Assembly (NCBI RefSeq): GCF_030164465.1
Contig: NZ_JASNJE010000004.1
Location: forward strand, 62,001 to 126,000
Direction of reading: 5' to 3'
From: Sedimentitalea xiamensis
GTDB taxonomy: Bacteria > Pseudomonadota > Alphaproteobacteria > Rhodobacterales > Rhodobacteraceae
DNA: 64,000 bases
The translations under genes and the position numbers were made by a program. Under the pieces are notes generated by a model. The model saw only the letters and a list, made by a program, of their open reading frames with translations, had not been told where the DNA came from and made no database searches. Below, in pieces: positions 56,266 through 64,000 of the stretch; within the stretch, counting starts at the first letter, position 1; each line of letters opens with the position of its first letter.

Positions 56266-58425
56266 TCAGGCGACCGCACCCTGGAAGGCGGTGCGATAGA
56301 GTTGCGAAAGTTCCGTCAATGGAGCCGAACGCGTACCAATCTGTACGAGGTGACCGGTGAAACGCCCGACCGTTGCGATCGGAACACCGGCGCGACCGGC
56401 GGCGATCATGAGCGCCTCGGCCTGGTCGAAATTGCAGGCCACGAGATAGCGGGCCTGGTCCTCTCCAAAGAGCTGTTCGGTTGTCGCGTCGTCCAGTTGA
56501 ACGCCGACGCCCGCCGCCTCGGCCAATTCGAAGGCGGCCAGCGCGAGGCCGCCATCAGACAGGTCGGTGCAGGCCCGGATCAGCGCGCGGTTGGCGCGAA
56601 TGAAGTCGCCATTGCGTTTTTCTGACTCAAGATCGACCGCCGGTGCGTCGCCGTCTTCGCGGTTGAACACTTCTGCAAGAAGCGCGGATTGGCCGAGATG
56701 GCCGGAAGTTGCGCCGACGACCAGCGCGACATGGCCGTCGCGGACTTCGTTGCCGATGATGTCGTTCACATTCGCGAGCAGGCCGACAGCGCCGATGGTC
56801 GGTGTCGGCAGGATGCCCGCGCCATCGGTTTCATTGTAGAGCGAGACGTTGCCGGACACGATCGGCATGTCCAGCGCCGCGCAGGCGGCGCCAATGCCTT
56901 TGATCGCGCCGACGAACTGCCCCATGATTTCGGGCTTTTCGGGATTGCCAAAATTCAGGTTGTCGGTGGCCGCCAGTGGGGTCGCACCGACGGCGGTCAG
57001 GTTGCGGTAGGCTTCGGCCACCGCCTGTTTGCCGCCTTCCTCCGGATTGGCGCGCACATAGCGCGGCGTAACGTCCGACGTGAACGCCAGCGCCTTGTCG
57101 GTGCCATGCACGCGCACGATGCCCGATCCGAACCCCGGCGCGCGGGCGGTATCGGCCATGACCATCGTGTCATATTGTTCATAGACCCACTGTTTCGCCG
57201 CATAGTTCGGCGAGGCCAGCAGGGCCCGCAGCCCATCGAGAGGATCGATCTGGGCAATGTCGCCCAAGGGTTGTGCCGGCGGAGTCGGAACCCAGGGACG
57301 GTCGTATTCCGGTGCCGAACCCGAGAGGGTCGCCAGTGGCAGATCGGCCATGACCTTGCCGTCATGTTCCACGATGAAACGGTCCTCGGCGATGGTTTCG
57401 CCGACGATGGCGAAATCGAGGTCCCACTTCTCGAACACGGCGCGGGCTTCGGATTCCAGGTCCGGCTTGAGAACCATCAGCATCCGTTCCTGGCTTTCGG
57501 ACAGCATCATTTCATAGGCGGTCATGTCCGGTTCGCGCTGAGGGACCGCATCGAGGTTGAGCCGCACGCCAAGCCCCCCCTTGTCGCCCATTTCCACCGC
57601 GGAACAGGTCAGGCCGGCCGCTCCCATGTCCTGGATCGAGATCACCGCGCCGGTCGCCATCAGTTCGAGCGTGGCTTCCATCAGGCGTTTTTCGGTGAAC
57701 GGGTCGCCGACCTGCACGGTCGGGCGTTTTTCTTCGATCGTGTCGTCGAATTCCGCGCTGGCCATCGTCGCGCCGCCGACGCCGTCGCGACCAGTCTTGG
57801 CGCCAAGGTAGACGACAGGCATCCCGACGCCCGACGCGGCGGAGTAGAAGATCTTGTCGGTGTCGGCCAGGCCGGCCGCAAAGGCGTTCACGAGACAGTT
57901 GCCGTTGTAGGCCGGGTGAAACCGGACCTCGCCGCCCACCGTCGGCACGCCGAAGCAATTGCCGTAGCCGCCGATGCCTTCGACGACGCCGCTGACCAGC
58001 CTGCGGGTCTTGGGATGGTCGGGCATTCCGAAGGACAGGGCGTTCATGGCGGCGATGGGGCGTGCGCCCATGGTGAACACGTCCCGCAGGATGCCGCCGA
58101 CGCCGGTCGCAGCGCCCTGGTAGGGTTCGATGTAGGACGGGTGGTTGTGGCTTTCCATCTTGAAGACGACGCATTGCCCGTCGCCGATGTCAACGATGCC
58201 GGCGTTCTCGCCGGGGCCGCAGATGACCTGTGGCCCGGTCGTGGGAAGGGTGCGCAGCCATTTCTTGGAAGATTTGTAGGAACAGTGTTCGTTCCACATC
58301 GCCGAGAATATGCCCAGCTCGGTGAACGTCGGTTCGCGCCCGATGATGTCGAGGATGCGTTCATACTCGTCCGACTTCAGCCCGTGTGCGGCGATCAGAT
58401 CTGGCGTGATGGCTGGGTCTTGCAT
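56266..58425 (-). CDS. purL: Phosphoribosylformylglycinamidine synthase subunit PurL
   Basis: A 719-residue ATP-dependent synthetase of purine biosynthesis that acts with PurQ and PurS. It has the FGAM-synthase segments [23 protein letters not shown], shown in parts, [18 protein letters not shown], and [21 protein letters not shown], and ends [20 protein letters not shown]. The start is set at [16 protein letters not shown]; the frame is open upstream but unlike the family. PurQ and PurS are not in the window. It precedes bolA and grxD, a familiar Rhodobacterales order. Confidence 0.96.
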   Translation of the reverse strand: MQDPAITPDLIAAHGLKSDEYERILDIIGREPTFTELGIFSAMWNEHCSYKSSKKWLRTLPTTGPQVICGPGENAGIVDIGDGQCVVFKMESHNHPSYIEPYQGAATGVGGILRDVFTMGARPIAAMNALSFGMPDHPKTRRLVSGVVEGIGGYGNCFGVPTVGGEVRFHPAYNGNCLVNAFAAGLADTDKIFYSAASGVGMPVVYLGAKTGRDGVGGATMASAEFDDTIEEKRPTVQVGDPFTEKRLMEATLELMATGAVISIQDMGAAGLTCSAVEMGDKGGLGVRLNLDAVPQREPDMTAYEMMLSESQERMLMVLKPDLESEARAVFEKWDLDFAIVGETIAEDRFIVEHDGKVMADLPLATLSGSAPEYDRPWVPTPPAQPLGDIAQIDPLDGLRALLASPNYAAKQWVYEQYDTMVMADTARAPGFGSGIVRVHGTDKALAFTSDVTPRYVRANPEEGGKQAVAEAYRNLTAVGATPLAATDNLNFGNPEKPEIMGQFVGAIKGIGAACAALDMPIVSGNVSLYNETDGAGILPTPTIGAVGLLANVNDIIGNEVRDGHVALVVGATSGHLGQSALLAEVFNREDGDAPAVDLESEKRNGDFIRANRALIRACTDLSDGGLALAAFELAEAAGVGVQLDDATTEQLFGEDQARYLVACNFDQAEALMIAAGRAGVPIATVGRFTGHLVQIGTRSAPLTELSQLYRTAFQGAVA

Positions 58426-58635
58426 GGTGACGTCTTCCCCGGTGGCGGCTGTTTGGCCGCCTTTTAGGCCAAGCCAAGGGCAGGGGGAAGCATAATCCGT
58501 GCGCATCTGGACCCCGCCGTTGCGCCTGAAATCGGGACGGTCGCGGCCATGCGGTGGATACAATGGAACGGTGCCGGTTGGACGGTCCGGCCTGCGCGAT
58601 CTGGAGAAGTTTGCCGGGTTTGCTGGTCCCGAGGG

Positions 58636-59751
58636 TCAGAACCGCTGGCCGACGTAGATGTAAAGCTGGTTTTCGTCGATCGTGTTTCGGGTAACGTCGA
58701 CGGACAGGTCGACCGGAAACTTCTTTGAAACCCGATACCGCAAGCCGATCCCGACGGCGCCGTGGGTTCCGCCTTCGGCGAGTTGGCCATAGGTCGGACC
58801 CACGAGACCTGCACCGCCGAAGACCACGCCTCCGAAACGCGGTGTCAGGGTTTGCCGGTATTCGACCTGCACCGATGCGGAGCGGTCGTCGAGATACTGC
58901 GTGAACGAAAACCCCCTGAAGGAGTCGGTTCCGCCCAGGGCGCACTGGTCAAAGAACGGCGTGTCCGAAGAAGCGGCGCAGGTCGACGCCATGGCCGCCA
59001 GAACCCCGTTTTTTCCGACCGCGACATAGTGCGAGAAATTCAGGAACGCCCTGCTGTAGTCCGGCAGAATGCCCCCAAGGAAGATACCGCGTGAGGCCTC
59101 GAATTGCAGGTGGTTACCTGAGGTCGGATACAGCGTATCGTCCCGCGTGTCCCAGTCAGCGACCACGCCCAGGCTCAGGATCTCGGTATTGAGGAAGTCA
59201 TTGAACGGCGCCGGTATCGACGGAAGATCCGGCGCGTCCAGGCTGACATCGGTTTTCAGGTAACGCATGCTGCCGCCAAAGGACAGGTCCGGCGTGACCC
59301 CGTAAGACAGGCTGACCCGACCCAGATAACCCTCCTGCCGGATCGGCAGGGTGCCGATGGTGGTGAACAGATCATACCGGATGTCCGCTTCGGCGAACAG
59401 GGTCTCCAGTTGCCAGCGGTTGTCGTGGGAGTACAGGTTGATGGAACCGCCGTAGCCCATGGTGCCGTTATCGGATCTCAGCCCGGCAATGCCGATGACC
59501 GAGGGCTTGGAGCCGCGATCGATATTGAAGAGATAGCCGAGGCCGAGCACAAGACCGGAGCCGATGGTCGGGTTGGAAAACGGAATCGGCGTTGCGACGA
59601 AGGACCCGCTGCGAAATCCGAAATCGCTGTCTTTCTGGGCATTGCCGGCGCTCTTGACCTGTTGTTCGACTTGGGTCGGGTCGGCCCAGACCGCGCCAAC
59701 CGATGCGGACAGGCCGACCGCCAGGCCGAAACACCGGGCATGGGCCGACAT
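58636..59751 (-). CDS. BamA/TamA-like outer-membrane beta-barrel protein
   Basis: A 371-residue exported protein. A signal-like N-terminus (MSAHARCFGLAVGLSASVGAVWA, cleavage near residue 24) is followed by about 35 disordered residues, then a beta-barrel of the bacterial surface antigen (D15) type. Alternating strands such as GYGGSINLYSHDNRWQLETLF, shown in part, RGIFLGGILPDYSRAFLN and the ending NQLYIYVGQRF (a C-terminal aromatic) support this. POTRA domains are missing, so it is a short barrel. Its role may be export or lipid handling; the call is family-level. Confidence 0.8.
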   Translation of the reverse strand: MSAHARCFGLAVGLSASVGAVWADPTQVEQQVKSAGNAQKDSDFGFRSGSFVATPIPFSNPTIGSGLVLGLGYLFNIDRGSKPSVIGIAGLRSDNGTMGYGGSINLYSHDNRWQLETLFAEADIRYDLFTTIGTLPIRQEGYLGRVSLSYGVTPDLSFGGSMRYLKTDVSLDAPDLPSIPAPFNDFLNTEILSLGVVADWDTRDDTLYPTSGNHLQFEASRGIFLGGILPDYSRAFLNFSHYVAVGKNGVLAAMASTCAASSDTPFFDQCALGGTDSFRGFSFTQYLDDRSASVQVEYRQTLTPRFGGVVFGGAGLVGPTYGQLAEGGTHGAVGIGLRYRVSKKFPVDLSVDVTRNTIDENQLYIYVGQRF

Positions 59752-59842
59752 ACGATTGAACAGTGCCCGGCAGAGTTTCACAATGCGAGCCCGCTTGGTT
59801 GTGATGTCATTTCTCGAAGCAAAGCGATGAAGGCCATAGGCT

Positions 59843-62116
59843 TCAAGGCTTTCCTTTTTCCTTTTCGAGCTCTGCCTGCACGACACCGGTGGCAGCGGCG
59901 CCTATAGCCGATTTTTGCTCATCGGTCAGGTCTTCGGCGTGGTCCAGGCCGGGGATCGCCACCCGCACTTCGCGGCGGGCGAACTCGATGCCGTTCTTTT
60001 CGAATGCATCCTGAACCCGGTTGTAGATTTCCTTGCGGATCATGAACTGGGTGCCGGGTTTGGCCATGAACTTGCCACGGATGGTGATGCCGACATCGTC
60101 GATTGCGGAGACGCCCTGGCTCTTGAACGGTTCGAGAAAGTCGCCTTCGAACCGGGGGTCGGCCAAGAGTTCCTGTCCGATGTTCTTGAATATCTTGCGC
60201 ACCTTTTCCGGGTCCACGTCGAAGGGGACGGTGAATTTCAGCTTCATGATCACCCAGTCGCGGCTGAAATTCGTGATTTTGGGGATCGCGCCGTAGGGCA
60301 GCGTGTGCACAAGGCCCAGGTGGTGGCGCAGTTGCATCGACCTGATGGAGATCTTTTCAACCGTACCCATGGTGCCTCCGACCTCGACATATTCACCGAC
60401 GCGGAAGGCGTCGTCGATAAGGAAGAAGATGCCCGAGACGACATCGGCCACCAGCTTTTGCGCGCCAAAGCCGATGGCGAGGCCGAGGATCCCCGCGCCG
60501 GCCAGAAGCGGCGTGATGTCGATGCCAAGCGTGCCAACGGCGAGAAGGCTGAAGATAACCACGATGGCGACCTGTGCCGTCACCCGCAACAGCGGCAACA
60601 CGGTGGCAAGGCGCGATCCGCCCGCCCCGCCGCCATCGCCCGCGCTTTCTTGGTCGAGCGGCGCGGCGCTGGTCTGTTCCTTGGCAAGTTGGCGGTTGAT
60701 CCAGAGCGAGACCACCTCGTAGACAACGTAGCCGACGGCCAGCATCATGAGGAATTCGACCAGGTTGGTGCCAAAGCCTTGCCGTCCAGATGTGAAGTCC
60801 GCGAGCGAGATGTTCCAACTGCGCGCAATCAATATGAGAACGAGACCAGCCATCAGCACACGTCCGATGCGGATATAGCTGCGCTTTGTGCTCACATAGG
60901 CCCGTTCCGCCACGGGGCCTTCGCCGACCATGGGGGGGACAAGGTGGCGGACCAGTCCGCGAATGGCCGTGTCCAGCGCCGGGGCGACCAGCAGCCAGAA
61001 CATCGTCGAATAGTGGGCGCCCTGCAGAAGCTGACGGGTGTTTCCCAATCCGGTCATTGTCGTCACGATGGCCCACATGCCGACAGCGACCCCGATCATG
61101 AAAAAGGGGTAAAAATTCGCGATCCATTCATCGTATTCCGTGCGATCCGGGTCGATTCCGCGCATCATGTCCGACAAGGCGTCGCGAGCCGTCCAGGCGA
61201 TGAATGCTATGTAGACGTAGACGAACGAATCCAGCCAGAAGCCGAGACGGGTCTCCGCCAGCGAAGCGCCTTGCTTCAAGTTGAAATCGACCACGAAGAT
61301 TGTCAGCCCGGCCAGGAAAATGAGGCCGACCAGATGGCGCATCAGGAAAGCGGCCGACCTATCGTCGACATTGACCAGACGCATGGCCGATTGCTTGGGG
61401 GCCAGAATGAACCGCGACACGGCAGCGCCCAGACGCGGCCACCAGATGAGATAGGTCATCAGAGGTCCCGCAAAGGCCAGCTGCTCCGGGGTCATTATCA
61501 TTCGGCCTAGAATGCGGGCGGAAAAATAGAAGATGATCAGCCCGAAGATCTCGCGCATGAACCTTCGGAACAGGAAGGTAAGGGAATCGCGCAACGTAGC
61601 GGTGTCTGTCGGATCAGCGCGTTTTCTCCACGATTTGGTCACGCGCTCGGCGATCTGTTCGATCCCGTATGCAACCCCGACGGTGAGGGCGATCAGGCCC
61701 AAGAGCTTCAAAACACCGATGAACCCGCCGGACGAGTCAGAGAACTTCGCGATGATCTTGCTTTCTTCGGCGACGAGGTTCGGCAGTTTCACGATCGCAT
61801 CCAGCGGATTGCTGTAGAACGCTGTCCACCACCGATGCAGCTTTGCAAACAGGGTCGCTTCCAGGTCGGCGGCCGTTGGTTCGGGTTCCGCCACGGCGTC
61901 GAGCCGGTCCAGTAACATATTGCGCACCTGATCGTCGGACATGCGCGCCACCATTTCGCGCACCGCGTCAGGCGTCAGGGGGTCGGGCAGGGTGATGTCG
62001 GACGTGGTATCGCCGCCGTCTGATCCGCTGGCTTGTCCCACCTGAGCGGAAACGGGGACCAACGTGCTGAGAAGGCAAAAGATTGCAAGGATTGCGACGC
62101 GGACGATGTGGGCCAA
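59843..62116 (-). CDS. MscS-type mechanosensitive channel
   Basis: A 757-residue channel protein. It has a signal peptide (about 1-25, ending VSAQ), a periplasmic region to about residue 130 and roughly ten transmembrane helices. The MscS pore-lining and beta domain lies near residues 545-620 (AGAGILGLAIGFGAQKLVADVVSGIFFLIDDAFRVGEYVEVGG, shown in parts), and a cytoplasmic domain follows. The length resembles MscK/YnaI-type large members rather than MscS itself. It probably releases solutes under hypo-osmotic shock. A palindrome lies 54-67 bases upstream. Confidence 0.92.
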   Translation of the reverse strand: MAHIVRVAILAIFCLLSTLVPVSAQVGQASGSDGGDTTSDITLPDPLTPDAVREMVARMSDDQVRNMLLDRLDAVAEPEPTAADLEATLFAKLHRWWTAFYSNPLDAIVKLPNLVAEESKIIAKFSDSSGGFIGVLKLLGLIALTVGVAYGIEQIAERVTKSWRKRADPTDTATLRDSLTFLFRRFMREIFGLIIFYFSARILGRMIMTPEQLAFAGPLMTYLIWWPRLGAAVSRFILAPKQSAMRLVNVDDRSAAFLMRHLVGLIFLAGLTIFVVDFNLKQGASLAETRLGFWLDSFVYVYIAFIAWTARDALSDMMRGIDPDRTEYDEWIANFYPFFMIGVAVGMWAIVTTMTGLGNTRQLLQGAHYSTMFWLLVAPALDTAIRGLVRHLVPPMVGEGPVAERAYVSTKRSYIRIGRVLMAGLVLILIARSWNISLADFTSGRQGFGTNLVEFLMMLAVGYVVYEVVSLWINRQLAKEQTSAAPLDQESAGDGGGAGGSRLATVLPLLRVTAQVAIVVIFSLLAVGTLGIDITPLLAGAGILGLAIGFGAQKLVADVVSGIFFLIDDAFRVGEYVEVGGTMGTVEKISIRSMQLRHHLGLVHTLPYGAIPKITNFSRDWVIMKLKFTVPFDVDPEKVRKIFKNIGQELLADPRFEGDFLEPFKSQGVSAIDDVGITIRGKFMAKPGTQFMIRKEIYNRVQDAFEKNGIEFARREVRVAIPGLDHAEDLTDEQKSAIGAAATGVVQAELEKEKGKP

Positions 62117-62169
62117 AGGGACGCTCCGGGCAGAAATCTGACGAAAATAATGCAGCTATGGCGTATGCG

Positions 62170-62183
62170 TTATCGCGCGATAA
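62170..62183. promoter_or_regulatory. 14-base perfect palindrome upstream of the MscS-type gene
   Basis: TTATCGCGCGATAA is perfectly self-complementary and lies 54-67 bases before the MscS-type start. Its position fits a regulator site in the promoter. I do not recognise the factor. Confidence 0.5.
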
Positions 62184-62240
62184 ATCCATTGGGAAATCAT
62201 TTTTTCCGGACTGCGTTGCAACGCGGTTCCAGTGTGGACG

Positions 62241-62269
62241 AAAAAAAAGGCCGAGCGCTAAGCTCGGCC
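62241..62269 (-). terminator. Strong rho-independent terminator of the LysR transcript
   Basis: An 8-base stem GGCCGAGC/GCTCGGCC with a 5-base loop is followed on the minus strand by eight Ts. It lies about 150 bases past the LysR stop codon. It must end the LysR transcript or an sRNA in its 3' region, and protects the downstream MscS-type gene from read-through. Confidence 0.85.
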
Positions 62270-62417
62270 GAAGTCCAACAGGGAGGTATGAAGTGATGAG
62301 CAATTACGCGTCAATCGCTTCATAAGCTCAATTAGGCATCACTCTGTGCACGATCAAGGGAAATAAGGTCGCAGAGGCAGCAATCCTGTCATGCGTTGGG
62401 CGCATGGCTGTTTTTTG

Positions 62418-63314
62418 TCAGCCTTGTTTCAAGGACTTGCGGTAGGTGATGATCTCCTCTTGCACGAAGTCCCGAAAGGCGGCGATGCGCTGGGATTGCC
62501 GAAGTTCTTCGGGATAGGCGAGAAAGACCGGAACATCGGCGGACTCGATCTCTGGCAGGATACGCACGAGGTCGGGGAAATCTTGCGTGACATAATCGGG
62601 CAGAACGCCAATGCCGAGATTGTTCAGAACGCCCTGGAGAACGCCGAAATAGTTGTTCACCGTCAACAGGGAATGCGGATTGCAGGTCAGCAGGTGCTGC
62701 ACCAGTCTCGCCCCGGCGCTGACTTGCGCGGAATCCGTGTTCTGGCAAATCAGGCGGTGGTCGGTGATGTCCTCGATGCTGGAGGGCGTCCCGTTGCGGT
62801 CGAGATACTCGCGCGACGCGTAAAGCAGCATCTGCACCGTCATCAGGCGTTTGCGGATCAGGTCGGCTTGGCTGGGCTCTTTCATGCGAATTGCGACGTC
62901 TGCTTCCCGCATCGGCAGGTCTAGGACGCGTTCTTCGAGCATCAGGTCGACCTTCAGATCCGGATATTTGTCGTAAAGTTTCGGCAAGCGCGGCGCCAGC
63001 CAAAGCAGTCCGAACCCGAAGGTCGTGGTGACACGCAATTCGCCAAAGACTTCTTCTTCGCTGTCCTTGATCCGCGCAGAGGCGGTCTCCAGCCGCTTGG
63101 ACATGGCGCTCGTCGCGTCAAACAGAAGCTCGCCCTGTTCGGTCAGAATCAGCCCGCGGGCATGGCGGTGAAACAGGGTCGCGCCAAGGCTTTCTTCCAG
63201 CGCGCGGATCTGACGGCTGACCGCCGATTGCGACAGATTCAGCCGGTCGCCGGCATGAGTCAGACTGCCCGCATCCGCCACGGCGTGAAATATCCTGAGC
63301 TTGTCCCAATCCAT
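62418..63314 (-). CDS. LysR-type transcription factor beside indolepyruvate oxidoreductase
   Basis: A 298-residue LysR regulator. The winged helix-turn-helix (about 1-60) reads WDKLRIFHAVADAGSLTHAGDRLNLSQSAVSRQIRALE, shown in parts, with the consensus LNLSQSAVSRQI recognition helix. The effector domain follows from about 88. It is divergent from the ferredoxin oxidoreductase gene across 168 AT-rich bases that contain a perfect T-N11-A palindrome, so it probably controls that gene and itself. The ligand is unknown. A strong terminator follows its end. Confidence 0.93.
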   Translation of the reverse strand: MDWDKLRIFHAVADAGSLTHAGDRLNLSQSAVSRQIRALEESLGATLFHRHARGLILTEQGELLFDATSAMSKRLETASARIKDSEEEVFGELRVTTTFGFGLLWLAPRLPKLYDKYPDLKVDLMLEERVLDLPMREADVAIRMKEPSQADLIRKRLMTVQMLLYASREYLDRNGTPSSIEDITDHRLICQNTDSAQVSAGARLVQHLLTCNPHSLLTVNNYFGVLQGVLNNLGIGVLPDYVTQDFPDLVRILPEIESADVPVFLAYPEELRQSQRIAAFRDFVQEEIITYRKSLKQG

Positions 63315-63416
63315 AGAAGCAACTTTCGATCTGTGCGCGCTACCCTATATGATGTGATGTAACACTCGGCATGCAACAGCCGTTACGCTAGGAAAACCAA
63401 TTTATTTTTCTATGCA

Positions 63417-63433
63417 GGTCATAAATTATGACC
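63417..63433. promoter_or_regulatory. Perfect LysR-type operator between lysR and the oxidoreductase gene
   Basis: GGTCATAAATTATGACC is a 17-base palindrome with 8-base arms; its centre gives TCATAAATTATGA, an exact T-N11-A LysR box. It is 50-66 bases before the oxidoreductase start and about 103 before the LysR start, the usual place for the recognition site. Confidence 0.75.
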
Positions 63434-63482
63434 TATTATGGAGCCTGTCGCATGCACTTCAATCCGACGTTGGGAGGCGAGA

Positions 63483-64000
63483 GATGAGCACGCAGAAGAT
63501 TTCCTTGAACGACCGGTTCGATCTGACGAAGAGCCCGGTGCTGCTGAACGGTACACAGGCACTGGTACGGTTGATGCTGATGCAGAAAGCCCGTGACCGC
63601 GCCGCCGGACACAACACCGCCGGACTGGTGACGGGGTATCGCGGTTCGCCACTTGGGGCGGTGGACATGCAGATGCAGCGCGCCGCCAAACCGCTTGTCG
63701 AGCATGACGTGGTGTTCCAGCTGGGATTGAACGAGGACCTGGCCGCGACCGCGCTCTGGGGCTCGCAGCAATCCGAATTGCGGGGCGAAGGCAAGTTCGA
63801 CGGGGTCTTCGGGCTCTGGTACGGCAAGGGGCCGGGGGTGGACCGGTCCGGCGACGTCATTCGGCATGCGAACATGGCCGGCACGAGCGCCTTGGGCGGT
63901 GTCGTCATGGCGATGGGTGACGACCATACAGGCGAAAGCAGCACCACACTGCATCAGAGCGAATGGGCGCTGATGGATGCCTATATGCCGATCGTGAGTC
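63483..64000 (+). CDS. Indolepyruvate ferredoxin oxidoreductase family protein, 5' part
   Basis: The first 172 residues of a 2-oxoacid:ferredoxin oxidoreductase that runs off the window. The N-terminus MSTQKISLNDRFDLTKSPVLLNGTQALVRLMLMQ, shown in parts, with TGYRGSPLGAVDMQM and GVFGLWYGKGPGVDRSGDVIRHANMAG is typical of the fused alpha-gamma type of about 1,150 residues that decarboxylates arylpyruvates or branched 2-oxoacids, giving acyl-CoA. A GGGAGGCGAGAG site fixes the ATG at 63483. Divergence from LysR suggests regulation by it. The thiamine-binding and iron-sulfur parts lie outside. Confidence 0.93.

Larger units (their letters stand above)
62117..62417. other. 301-base intergenic region between the MscS and LysR genes
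   Basis: No gene is supported. It holds the palindrome at 62170-62183 and a strong minus-strand terminator at 62241-62269. Between the LysR stop and the terminator, 148 bases remain that could form the 3' untranslated part of the LysR message. A plus-strand GGGAGGT-ATG near 62281 leads to a stop after two codons, and a nine-codon frame follows; I see no evidence that either is used. Confidence 0.5.

Noticed and set aside
59915-61510. About 530-codon plus-strand frame across the MscS-type gene
   Set aside because: Antisense shadow; the minus-strand MscS beta domain is clear.
62281-62325. Plus-strand GGGAGGT-ATG with a tiny nine-codon frame
   Set aside because: The first ATG meets a stop after two codons, and the second frame is too short to support. 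No upstream promoter or downstream gene is served.

Overview
This window reads as chromosomal core sequence from an alphaproteobacterium of the order Rhodobacterales (Roseobacter/Rhodobacter group). It is GC-rich and densely coded. The supporting signs are a lipoyl domain fused to pyruvate dehydrogenase E1 beta, the order glutaredoxin-BolA-purL, a LexA box of the GTTC-N7-GTTC type, a VPLPA-CTERM-type surface protein and a stand-alone fused 2-oxoacid:ferredoxin oxidoreductase. No rRNA, tRNA, insertion sequence, prophage, CRISPR array or defence island was seen. The genus cannot be fixed from sequence alone.

Layout. 0-10 kb: the 3' end of coaX, RNase J, a decayed RND-adaptor fragment, a YbaK-type tRNA-editing protein, glnE, an rRNA methyltransferase translationally coupled to a PIN nuclease, an M48 protease and a P450. 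10-18 kb: cysE, the pdhABC operon, ftsB, class I aldolase and pgk, then two overlapping cyclophilins (one cytoplasmic, one exported). 18-29 kb: a bactofilin/M23 peptidase pair, a ferritin-like protein, a lipoprotein, Bcp, a large AsmA-like protein, queA and an MFS transporter. 29-37 kb: small unknown genes, lpdA, SOS-regulated uvrA, a VOC protein and an AI-2E family permease. 37-47 kb: valine catabolism (isobutyryl-CoA dehydrogenase, 3-hydroxyisobutyryl-CoA hydrolase, mmsB, and mmsA nearby beside a divergent LysR), a VPLPA-CTERM protein, a YbdK-type ligase and an L,D-transpeptidase. 47-56 kb: coaD, gap with a 47-residue membrane protein behind it, DUF808, a thioesterase, tkt, a coiled-coil protein and zapA, a candidate 6S RNA, glutaredoxin and bolA. 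56-64 kb: purL, a BamA-like outer-membrane protein, an MscS channel, and a LysR divergent from the start of an indolepyruvate ferredoxin oxidoreductase.

How it works together. Central carbon enzymes (pdhABC, fba, pgk, gap, tkt, lpdA) are concentrated here. Near-palindromes of the form TGTTAGCGCTAACA lie upstream of gap (two) and fba (one), and a looser relative lies upstream of pdhA. This suggests a shared LacI-type carbon regulator. No complete unknown system is evident. The least explained parts are the PIN/methyltransferase coupling, the decayed efflux-adaptor fragment, the micro-protein behind gap, the structured RNA behind zapA and several operator-like palindromes.
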